Of a stretch of 64,000 bases of DNA, positions 37,993-46,745 are shown piece after piece (the first letter of the stretch is position 1; each line of letters opens with the position of its first letter). Origin of the DNA: Allium sativum. Lineage: Eukaryota; Streptophyta; Magnoliopsida; Asparagales; Amaryllidaceae. The stretch lies in the NCBI GenBank assembly GCA_030737875.1, contig CM060923.1:492616453-492680452 (forward strand). Reading direction: 5' to 3'. The translations under genes and the position numbers were made by a program. The notes beneath the pieces were generated by a model. The model was not told the origin of the DNA. It saw only the letters and a list, made by a program, of their open reading frames with translations, and made no database searches.

Positions 37993-38377
37993 AAACGAAT
38001 ATAATCGATATAAATATTGTTCACGTCAAAATAGCGCATCTCTAATCAACACGGCTTTATATATTTCAATAATTCTGTTATTTTATTCAACAAATGAACA
38101 TTTATCCTATTCAATACATAAATCTATATTTTTGTCAACACATGACTAATCTCAACGAATGAGTACTGTCCACGTGTGACTATTTTTGTTATTTAATATA
38201 TTTTATAAAAATTATGGTATCTATCGTTTGATTTCAAATCAGATTCCAACCGTAGATTAGTAAGAGAACGATTCCCTAAATATTAACCCCGAAGGCCGAA
38301 ACCAACATCAGATCAATATCCAGGAGACCACTCATCTTATTTATTTTCCAGTTAGTTTCTAATTTCATATATGATAA

Positions 38378-38565
38378 AGATGTAAATTTTATTGTTAAAA
38401 TATTTCGTTCAACTCATGACTAATCTCAACGGAAGAGTACGGTCAACACATGAACCTTTATTTTATAATATAAAGATGTAAATTTTATTATTAAAATATT
38501 TCGTTCAACACATGCCTAATCTCAACGGATGAGTACGGTCAACACATGAACCTTTATTTTATAAT
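38378..38565 (-). repeat. Roughly 90-base tandem duplication in LTR D
   Basis: Two copies of a segment from AAAGATGTAAATTTTATT to CATGAACCTTTATTTTATAATAT, differing by a few bases. The same duplication is in the other LTR (about 57038-57228), so it predates insertion. Confidence 0.75.
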
Positions 38566-39263
38566 ATTCTTTATTTTCTAAATTGGAATGAGGCCCAATC
38601 AATTACCATACAATGTTAATTATATGGATTCCATACAACATATGTATATAATAGCAACGATACATAATCAACCATCATCCAAAGTGCACTACACTGTATA
38701 AGCATCAAATATAGATATCTAACGCTTATAACAGCCTGTCAGTCAACGATCGACATACAACTAATTATTGGGATTAGTGTATGCCGTATTTTGTCCCAAT
38801 ACCCATGTGGGGTTTCAAACAATCAAACACAGATTTTATTTGTGCAGTTGGGCGATGTGTAAAATTTATCGTCCCAATCAATATCCTTCAAATAGGTGTA
38901 CATAAACAAACCGTCTGGTTTGTAAGTGAATATTTATTTATTCACATTCACGTTAAAAATTATATTTTTAACGACCAAATTATTTTATTCAACCTATGAA
39001 TATATTTTATTATCTATTTCATATCAACATCACAAACAATTTTCACAACACATCAATCAAACAAACAAGCCATCCATGGTCTGTGGATGACGGGTGTCGG
39101 GTGCTGCTAAGCACCGTCTGCATCCTAGTATATATATATATAACTAGAAAAAGAGATTGAAGAGTGAGAAATTCTCACCAAAGCTATCCCAACTCCACGA
39201 CACTTCTATTGTAGGAAATCATCACTTTTCTCGCCTTTTGTCACTTTTGTTGCCCGTAGTAAC

Positions 39264-39421
39264 TACATATATAAAAATCACATTTTTATTTTCATTCCTT
39301 CATGATAAAAATAAAGTTCACATTTTTATTTAACTTCATATATTAACAACGCTTCATTCTATATAAAAATTATATTTCTATATTTCTACTTCTTATATAA
39401 AGATCGAATTTTTATTATCCA
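39264..39421 (-). repeat. AT hairpin array in LTR D, part interrupted by element E
   Basis: Recurrent short palindromic words of the form AAAAAT-NNN-ATTTTTA spaced by pyrimidine-rich CTTCTA-type linkers. The array continues after element E at 50524-50830 and is intact at about 57929-58372 in the other LTR. Confidence 0.65.
39417..39421. repeat. Target-site duplication of element E (left copy ATCCA)
   Basis: ATCCA here and ATCTA at 50524-50528 differ by one C/T change. The uninterrupted LTR D has ATCTA at this point, so the left copy mutated after insertion. Confidence 0.8.
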
Positions 39422-39704
39422 TGTAACACCCCGAATTTTCGGTTAATGCTAAAATTCACTAATTGCAGAATAAATAATCTCAGATGTGAGAATTGGGGGA
39501 AACGGGCTACGTCATTGCGTTCGTCTTGGAAAAATACGCGAAATAGAGTCCGAGTTTTCAAGAATCGGAGTCTGTATGGCCCGGTTATGGCCCAATGAAG
39601 TTTACAGAAAATTCAAAGATCAAAATAGATTTAAAATTCAGGTTCAAATTTCAAAATTGGGGCCATTGGGCGCAGGCGGGGAAAATTACCGCCTAGCTAC
39701 CCAA

Positions 39705-39778
39705 GTCGACAGGCCTGTCGACTGGGCAGTCGACTTGGGTAGGACCAAGTCGACAGCCCTGTCGACTTGGGTGTCGAC
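39705..39778 (+). promoter_or_regulatory. GTCGAC palindrome cluster in U3 of LTR E (5' copy)
   Basis: Six GTCGAC hexamers in 75 bases, several within longer inverted words such as CAAGTCGACAG/CTGTCGACTTG. They lie about 140-215 bases upstream of the TATA box. The 3' LTR has the same six at about 47028-47102. Confidence 0.65.
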
Positions 39779-39919
39779 AGGGGGTGCTCGACCAGTTTGG
39801 CCTGGTGCACCATTTTAGTGTTTGGGCTGTGTTTTGGGCTATTCTCTAGAAGCTTCCGAGATCTGATGGACCTAAACTAACCTAGGGTTAATCTAAGGGT
39901 CTAAAACACATCCTAATCC

Positions 39920-39927
39920 TATAAATA
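39920..39927 (+). promoter_or_regulatory. TATA box of LTR E (5' copy)
   Basis: CCTATAAATAAGACCC lies 498 bases into the LTR, followed by a pyrimidine-rich, CTAAAC-containing start region. The 3' LTR equivalent is at 47244-47251. Confidence 0.7.
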
Positions 39928-40269
39928 AGACCCTAAACTACCCCTAAATGATCATAATCCTATCTCCTAACTAAACTATGCCAAAATTTTCTATGATCAT
40001 GGCCTCCACTCAAAACCCTAGCCTCCATCCTCTTATAAAACTATTTCTATGAAGGCTTTCATGTGCATACAAGCATCTTTGAGTTGTATGAGTGATCATT
40101 AGCTTGCATTCATCATCAAGTTGCAAGCTTTATGTTCAAGGCTAGAGTTTTTGGGTGATTTTTGGCAAGGGTTTGCTTATGGGAGTTTAGTGGTGAGTTC
40201 TATATCCTTAATAATCAGTTGTTAAATTGATTATGATAGGATATGATAAGATATGGCTATGTTTGTGGA

Positions 40270-40930
40270 TAAATGTGCTTATGCAAGTTTAGTATAGTGT
40301 ATGTTGTGTGTTTTGCAAGTTTTATGCTATATGCAAGTTTAATGCTATGTTTTATGATGCTCACTATGTTGAACATTGATGCATATGTAACATGTTATGC
40401 AAGTTATGTATTTGGGTTTTATGCATGCTAAGTATTTTGTTTTGTGCATGCTAAGTATTTGGTTTTATGCATGCTAAGTATTTGGTTTTGTGCATGCCAA
40501 AGTGTTTGGTTTTATGCAAGTTATGATGCAAGTTCATATGCAAGTTATGATGCAAGTTCATATGAAAGTTATGATGCAAGTTCATATGCAAGTTTGTCTC
40601 TTTTTATGATATGCATAATATATGCAAGTTTGCCTCTAAGTATGGCATGTTATGCAAGTTCATATGCAAGTTATATGCAAGTTATGATGCAAGTTCATAT
40701 ACAAGTTATGATGCAAGTTCATATGCAAGTTTGCCTCTATGTATGACATAAGTACATGTGCAAGTTCATCCCTTTTAGACCTATGACATGTATGCAAGTT
40801 GACACCTTTATGATAGGTTTATGACATGAACATTTAAGCAAGTTACCATCTTTATGACATATGTGGTTCATGCAAGTTTGGGTGGGTTATTTTTGCAAGT
40901 TGGGTTTATGGTCATATATACAAGTTGACA
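40270..40930 (+). repeat. TGCAAGTT word array in LTR E (5' copy)
   Basis: The word ATGCAAGTT recurs more than 20 times with spacers of about 5-40 bases, often as alternating ATGCAAGTTATG and ATGCAAGTTCATA. The 3' LTR copy is at about 47595-48255. It lies downstream of the TATA box and so would be transcribed. The resulting AUG-rich frames are not genes. Confidence 0.75.
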
Positions 40931-41270
40931 CCTTTTAAACCCATGATAATGCTAATGATATGCTAAGTTGAACCCGTTGTGTGTATGATGAATCTTCTCT
41001 TTTGAAGTATGTCACGTTAACGTATTTACGTGGGGACGATGGGGTAAAAATTAATGAACACATAAAATTGTGTGAAGTGGGTATGATTAAACATACCGTA
41101 AAGTGGAAGGACATAATTGGGAATTTACCTATTAAGTTAGGTCTACCCATATTATGGAATTGGGAATTTACCTATTGAGTTAGTTCTACCCATATTCTTA
41201 AATATTTGTAATTAATTAGGATAATTAATACAAATTATGGGGGTGATTAATTAGGTGTAATTAATCTACT

Positions 41271-41490
41271 AAGACACGAGGTTGGACCCTTTTGTAGCAT
41301 AAGACTGCCCGGAACCGACCGGCAAATCCAGCGGCTACAAATGATTGGCCCAATGTGAGAGGTCTTAGTCATAAACTAAATACGTGACAAGTGTAAAGAC
41401 ACGAGGTTAGACTCTGTTATGGTGTAAGGCTGCCCGGAACCAACCGGCATATCCAGCTGCCATAAAAGACAGTCTAATGTGAGAGGTCTT
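41271..41490 (+). repeat. Tandem pair of stem-loops in LTR E (5' copy)
   Basis: Unit 1 (41271-41366): AAGAC/GTCTT, TTGG/CCAA, TTTGTAGC/GCTACAAA, inner TGCCCGG/CCGGCA. Unit 2 (41396-41490): AAGAC/GTCTT, TTAGACT/AGTCTAA, TTATGG/CCATAA, same inner stem. The arms differ between units yet still pair. The 3' LTR has both at 48595-48690 and about 48720-48814. Confidence 0.8.
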
Positions 41491-41559
41491 TACAAAGGTT
41501 ACAATCTTAATTAATTAAGAAACACTTAACCAAATTAGCATGTAGAGGGGCATGAGGGG

Positions 41560-41945
41560 TTAAGTGGGTGCCTTGGGTGGCATGTAGTAACTAGTGGGGG
41601 TGCCTTGGGTGGCATGAGGAAACTAGTGGGTTGCCTTGGGTGGCAATAGGAAAATACGATTAGAATACTTAACCAAAGTGGAACATGTAATTAAACATGA
41701 TTAAAGGGTTAAGTAAGTGCCTTGGGTGGCATGTGGGAATTAAGTAAGTGCCTTGGGTGGCATGTGGGAATCAAGTAAGTGCCTTGGGTGGCATGCGGAA
41801 ATCTAGTGGGTGCCTTAAGTGGCAATTGAAATATAATTAAATAACAAGCTTAAGTAGTAGCTTGTGGGGGCCTTAAGTGGCAATTGAAATATAATTAAAT
41901 GACAAACTTAAGTAGTAGCTTGTGGGGGCCTTAAGTGGCGATTGA
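41560..41945 (+). repeat. CCTTGGGTGGCA array in LTR E (5' copy)
   Basis: Six copies of GTGCCTTGGGTGGCA-type units (about 31-35 bases apart) are followed by three GCCTTAAGTGGC variants linked by GCTTAAGTAGTAGCTTGTGG. The 3' LTR copy is at about 48885-49265. Each unit holds GCC...GGC arms that could pair. Confidence 0.7.
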
Positions 41946-43202
41946 AATATGATTAGATGACTTAACCAAACCTTAACATGTAAGGGGACATGATTATAAA
42001 AGGGGTTAAGTGGGATGCACTAGATAAAATGACAAGCTTAAGTAGTAGCTTGTGGGGGCCCATTTCAACCAATATCCCAAACGTATCTTTGTGGGCTCGA
42101 CCCAAGTCGAGGACGGGACACGCATATTGGGCTTGACTATAAGAGGCCAAAACGGGGTAGCGGTGGCAACGCGAGTCCAACGGGCTTCGTATGCGTGTGT
42201 GGGCCCGGGCTGGTAGGTAAGACGTTGTTGCATCGTGTAGATATAAGCCGTGCACCATTTGTTGTATCGGGTTGCCACTTTGGGGAGTGATACACCCCAT
42301 TGTGGGGCCAGCACGGGTATCTACGGTAGGGAGCCGATCGCTTGGGGAGTAGTGGGTACACCTAGTGGAGATAGGGGCAGACGGCACCTATGTAATCAGC
42401 TAGGGGTACACAAAACTACTATTAAAAATTACTGAGTACACCTAGTGGAGATAGGGGCAGACGACACCTATGTAGTCGGCTAGGGGTACAAGAAACTACT
42501 GGGTAAAATTACTAGGTACACTTAGTGGGATCAATCTTTAAGTAGGAATTACCCTTGGGTGGGTAGAACTGGTGTGGTGCAGTGTAGGAATTACCCTTGG
42601 GTGGGTAGATCTGGGGTGGTGCAATCTAGTAATTATCCTTGGGTGGATAAATGCTTCTTTTCGGTTATCTTAGTACATCCTGTGTTTAGTTGGCTACTTA
42701 GTGTAGTCATTATCCCCAGAGGTACCGTACCTTGTTTATATCATACCCTAATTACTTTAATGATTGTATTGTTAGGGTTATAGGACTCACTCAGACTTAT
42801 GTCTGACCCCGTTGTTTCTTTATTTTTTTCCCAACCCTTAGGTTTTTCAGAGTGGGCCTAGCTCTAGTGGGCTTTGATCAGACTGCTTTATTACTCTTTT
42901 GGAGCTTGGACCATGGATGTAAAGCTCAGTTTATCTTTTCTATTATGGCTATTAGGTTATGTAGTGGGATTATGTACTTTTGTTTTTATCAGGATGGATA
43001 TTATGTACTTGACTTTTATTTATGGTTTTGGTGTAACCAAACATGTTCTACTTTCCGCTGAAATGAAATGATGTTTTATATTCTCACGTATTACTTATAT
43101 CTGTCTTGTTGTAATTTTTCTGTTCTATATTCACTTAAAATACTCCACCGATGTTATGGCATTCCCTTAGTGAGTGACCATAGCGGGTGTGGGTGTTACA
43201 CG

Positions 43203-43220
43203 TGGTATCAGAGCTTAAGG
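43203..43220 (+). other. Primer-binding site of element E
   Basis: TGGTATCAGAGCTTAAGG starts two bases after the 5' LTR. It is a near-ideal initiator tRNA-Met site, preserved although the coding region is ruined. Confidence 0.9.
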
Positions 43221-43745
43221 TTACCCGAACAGATAAAATTTTTAGAAAAACTATTTTCTAAGAATATGTTTGAAAGGAGTATTTTCAAAAACATGTCTTT
43301 TAAGAGAAAATTTTTTGAAAGAAAAGCATAATCCCCGATAGCCATATCTTCATCTTTCGAATTCTCCGTTTTGAATCTCTTCCTCTCTCGTTTTGAGTTT
43401 CCCCTCCGCGTATAGATGATCTTCCTAAGATAGATAAGAATAGAAAACCATTTCAAGGAACTTGGACATTAGTCGGACTAGAAGTTGGTTCAAGAAGGAG
43501 GAGGACTTGTAGACGATGGGAGGAAGGCTCAAATAGTTGATGTTTAATGAAGGACGAAACCTCATTTTTGATGGGAGGTTACGAGTGGAGAATGGGAAGA
43601 AGAAGGCGAGTAATTATCCTTTTGGGAGGAATAGGACACCTTATTAGGAGTGTCCAAAGGGGCAAGGGAAAGGTACGGAATCTCCTGGAGGGTGTTGTAT
43701 TCCCTCACGGCTAGGGTACCAGATGGGGATAGGACCGTCTAGGTT
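43221..43745 (+). mobile_element. Element E leader and gag remnant (unrecognisable)
   Basis: About 525 bases between the PBS and the protease remnant. A functional gypsy element would carry some 1 kb or more of gag here. The text has purine-rich GGAGGA/AAGAAGG runs and GTGTCCAAAGGGGCAAGGG, possibly knuckle remains, but no gag core is readable. Gag is therefore deleted. Confidence 0.5.
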
Positions 43746-44760
43746 GGAATTTGGATTTCTTTATTATCCGATTCGAACTTTATTTGATTCTGACGCATCG
43801 AGTTCGTTTATCTCATCATTGTTAGTAGAGTCACTGCACTTAGACACCAGTTAGTAGATGATCCCTTAGTTGTTTCAAACCCAATTGGGGCTCCATGATG
43901 TGTTTGGGTTTGAAAGTTGCTATACTTAGCGTTGAGTTTAGATGTGATGCTTTTTGGGCTTCACGGGCTATGGGTTGGTTTTGGGCATGGACTGGTTATC
44001 CAGTAGGGGTGCCGTTCTTGATTTTGAAGGGAGAGTTGTTAGGTTTATGACCCGCTTGGGTAACACTCTCGAGATCTCTTTTAATCCCATGGAATCTGTT
44101 ATGCAAAGTTATCTAGAATCGCTTGACACGACGGTCGAGAGTTTGCGACCTGTTAGAATGGTCCGGGAATACTCGGATGTGTTTGGGGAGGTGAAGGGCT
44201 TACCTCCGGAGCGGGATATTGACTTCCGAATATATCTGATAGACAATGCCAAACCAGTATCTTGGCCAGTGTGCCACATGGCTCCTCGTGAGAGGAGGGA
44301 ACTCCATGAGCAAGTAGGCGATTTGCTTGAGAAGGGGTTCATAAGACGAAGTATATCGGAGTGGGGTGCTCCAGTAGTTTTTGCCACGAAGGCGGATGGG
44401 CCCCTCAGACTTTTTGTAGGCTAAAGAGAACTAAATAAACTCACAAAGAAGAATAGACACCCATTGTCGAGGATTGATGATCTCTTTGATCAGTGGATGG
44501 GCGCCTCAGTGTTTTCGCAGTTGGACTTAGCCACGGGGTTTCGTCAGTTGAGAGTGGCTGAGGATAGTATAGAGAAGACTGCCTTTAGGACTCCGGATGG
44601 TTTTTTATGAGTGGCTGGTGATGCCATTTGGTTTGACGAACGCCCCCGCATACTTTATTGACTTGATGAGAAGGGTGTTCAGGGAGTACCTAAATAAGTT
44701 CGTGATGGTCTTTGTAAATGACATCTTGGTCTTTCCTAGGAGCGAAATAAGTTTTCGTAT
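43746..44760 (+). pseudogene. pol: Gypsy protease and reverse transcriptase, N-terminal half (broken)
   Basis: The protease active site survives as LFDSDASSSFIS (near 43770), where DSG/DTG is expected, so the glycine is lost. From 43954 the frame reads LGMDWLSSRGAVLDF, the linker VREYSDVFGEVKGLPPERD, then the RT palm start (MAPRERRELHEQVGDLLEKG, WGAPVVFATKADG). A TAA near 44422 sits where tyrosine of YRELNK is expected. The frame continues through RIDDLFDQ and FRQLRVAED and shifts by one base near 44603. It resumes with [19 protein letters not shown]. The catalytic box reads FVNDILVF, so one of the two aspartates is asparagine. No active enzyme could be made. Confidence 0.85.
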
Positions 44761-45009
44761 GTGCTCAATAGGTTGAGCAAAGCCAGTTATGGGATAAATG
44801 GTGGTTTTGGAGCGAGACTGGCGAGGACATCCAGAGCTGGACAAGGGCTTAATTATTTAGCCGTTTTTACTAGTATCATCTCAAGTAGGTCGTCTGAATT
44901 CGAAGGAGGTATCCCTTGGGTGTTTGTCTGATATTGGTTTAGGCCTTTGGGGCTTGCACTTGGGGGATGTCAAGTTCGACTAGGATGGTCTGCGTGAGAG
45001 ATGGACAGT
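44761..45009 (+). mobile_element. Scrambled segment inside element E pol
   Basis: About 250 bases between the RT palm fragment and a second palm-like fragment, with many stops in all frames. I cannot assign it. It may be rearranged pol sequence. Confidence 0.35.
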
Positions 45010-45260
45010 TGTGATGATTTTGGATGGGGTAATATCCTGGTTTTCTCTAGAAGTGGAGAAAAGCATGCCCTACATCTTAGGGAAGTGTTGGAGACTCTTC
45101 AAGCGCATAGTCTTAGGGCAGCAAAAGTGGATGGGATTCTTAGCATCCTATGAGTTTGAGATAGCGTATACCCATGGCAAGGGTAACGTGGTGGTGGACG
45201 CCTTAAGTAGAAAAAGGTTGTCCTTGGGTTCACTGTTCGTTGAACGACAGAGCTTGGAAT
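45010..45260 (+). pseudogene. pol: RT palm end fused to RNase H end (deleted middle)
   Basis: One frame reads NILVFSRSGEKHALHLREVLETL, the usual continuation of the RT catalytic box. Another, a few bases on, reads QKWMGFLASYEFEIAYTHGK then VVVDALSRKR, the RNase H C-terminus. In complete relatives these blocks are separated by roughly 200-250 residues, so the RT thumb and most of RNase H are deleted. The first block also overlaps in content with FVNDILVF at about 44715, implying a partial duplication. Confidence 0.7.
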
Positions 45261-46154
45261 TTATTTCGATGTTTGACTTTAGACCTTCCGTTGACTTTTT
45301 ACCCGGTTTGCTAGCCTCCTTGGAGGTTAGGCCTACTCTTTTGGGGCGGATCGGCGGAGCGCAGCGAGACGACCCACGGTTGGTTGAGTTCGTAGAGAAG
45401 CTCATGAGGAGGGGGAGTCGTCCAGCCATTTGAGTAGGTACACCCTAGATGGTAAGGGGTGGTTGCGTAGAGACGGTAGACTTTGTGTACCGCAAGGCGA
45501 GGGTTTGAGGAAGGCTATACTTGATGATGCACATCGGTCGAAGATGACCATTCATCCCGGTGGGGACAAGATGTACCAAGACATGAAGCGAGTTTTCTTT
45601 TGGGCCGGTATGAAGAAAGACGCGGCCGAGTATGTCGCTAGATGCTTGGTGTGCCAAAAAGTAAAAGCGGAGCAAAAGAAACCCGGTTGGTCACTTCACC
45701 CATTGGAGGTTCCGCTTTGGAAGTGGGATAGTGTCTCGATGGATTACCGAGATCGAGGAAAGGTAATACGGGAATTTGGGTTGTGGTAGATAGACTTACT
45801 AAGAGTGCCCATTTCATACCCGTGAAGAGCAAGAGGACTGTTCCATGTCTAGCTTCAGTCTATATTCGAGAGATAGTTCGGTTGCATAGGGAACATGACG
45901 TATTCCATGTGTCACATTTGAGGAAGTGCCTACATGAGACCGCAGAGACGGTAGAGCCGAGCTTGCTTGAAGAAGTAAAGGTAGAGCGTGATGTGATTAT
46001 TCGACGAGCTCCTACCCGCATCCTTGGGTCAGAGATTAGGAAGTTGAGAAACAGAGAGGTTCGACTAGTCAAAGTGAAAAGGGGAGAAGGGGAGTGCAAT
46101 GCTACTTGGGAGACAGAAGCGAAGATGCGTTCGTTATACCCATTCCTTTTTTAG
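45261..46154 (+). pseudogene. pol: Gypsy integrase with deleted catalytic core
   Basis: After the linker (QRDDPRLVEFVEKL) and a stop near 45431 comes the integrase zinc-binding region: AHRSKMTIHPGGDKMYQDMK and VARCLVCQKVKAEQKKPG give the H-H-C-C set. WKWDSVSMDY begins the catalytic core; then a break and the core piece VDRLTKSAHFIPVKS. The text then jumps to REIVRLHREHDVFHVSHLRKC, so most of the DDE core, including two of the three acidic residues, is missing. The C-terminus (KLRNREVRLVKVKRG then ATWETEAKMRSLYPFLF) ends at 46154 and is typical of Tekay/Del-like plant elements. Confidence 0.85.
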
Positions 46155-46745
46155 GGTATGTCCTTTAAACGTCCCCTTTATCGTTTGTCTAGTGCTTATC
46201 TTATCTTTAGTATGTCCTCTCATTAGTACCTTTGACCTTTAGATAGGGTAAACCTATGGTTGAAACATGTGTTTGAGACATGTTATGATTAATGGATGCA
46301 TGTGGATGCAAGTGTTTGCTAGTGGTTGCTCGTGGATGCATATACACACACTCTAGACACTAGATCGGCTCAATCACTTCATATTGCATATTGCATATAA
46401 TTGTGTGTAGGTAGCTATATTTATGGATGTATAATGATTGTGTTATCATATGGATGATGCATTTTGGTGAATGATTGTGCACTCATGTAGATATTGTATG
46501 TGTCGATAGGGTTCTTTCGCAGACATATTGGATGCATGGCACTATCATGGTTTGCATATGTTCATACATTAGATAGGGAACATATACACACACTTTTTGC
46601 ATATGCTCATACATCATTAGAAATTGTTTTAAGGACAATGGATGCCCTTGTTTGATGGATTGAGTAGATGGTTGTTTGGATGGTAGGATATGCATTCTCC
46701 TTAGCTTAGAGATTTCGGGGACGAAATCCTTTAAGGAGGGGAGAA
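46155..46745 (+). mobile_element. Element E 3' internal non-coding region with polypurine tract
   Basis: GCAT/ATGCA-rich DNA running into GGACGAAATCCTTTAAGG and the PPT GGAGGGGAGAA before the LTR at 46746. It is homologous to the corresponding region of element B (12368-12905, opposite strand), showing the two families share their 3' end. Confidence 0.75.

Larger units (their letters stand above)
34752..39421 (-). mobile_element. 3' LTR of element D, first part
   Basis: The left edge TATAAGGACCCG is the same at the other LTR (53367). It aligns with 53367-58087. It contains doubled segments (CTGGTAATACTCC at about 36712 and 36813; GGGTTAAAGA...ATAAACCC at about 36916 and 36979), a 27-base tandem array (37736-37992), a 90-base duplication (38378-38565) and the start of an AT hairpin array (39264). 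It is interrupted at 39421 by element E. Confidence 0.85.
39422..43200 (+). mobile_element. 5' LTR of element E
   Basis: A 3779-base LTR from TGTAACACCCCGAATTTTC to GGGTGTTACA. Module order: GTCGAC cluster (39705-39778), TATA box (39920-39927), TGCAAGTT array (about 40270-40930), stem-loop pair (41271-41490), CCTTGGGTGGCA array (about 41560-41945), GGGAGTGATACACCCC block (about 42285-42340), doubled GGTACACYTAGTGG segments (42355-42530), and TTTCCGCTGAAATGAAATG (about 43050), 150 bases before the end. Confidence 0.93.

Noticed and set aside
37734..38045. Open frame of about 100 codons with a 9-residue SIQFEF-type repeat in LTR D
   Set aside because: It is the translation of a 27-base AT-rich tandem array; the unit length being a multiple of three keeps it open. 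The copy in the other LTR is frameshifted.
42006..42387. Overlapping antisense frames of about 75-140 codons in both LTRs of E
   Set aside because: They are duplicated because the LTR is duplicated, lie antisense to the promoter, and match no known family; small indels between the two copies change their length.
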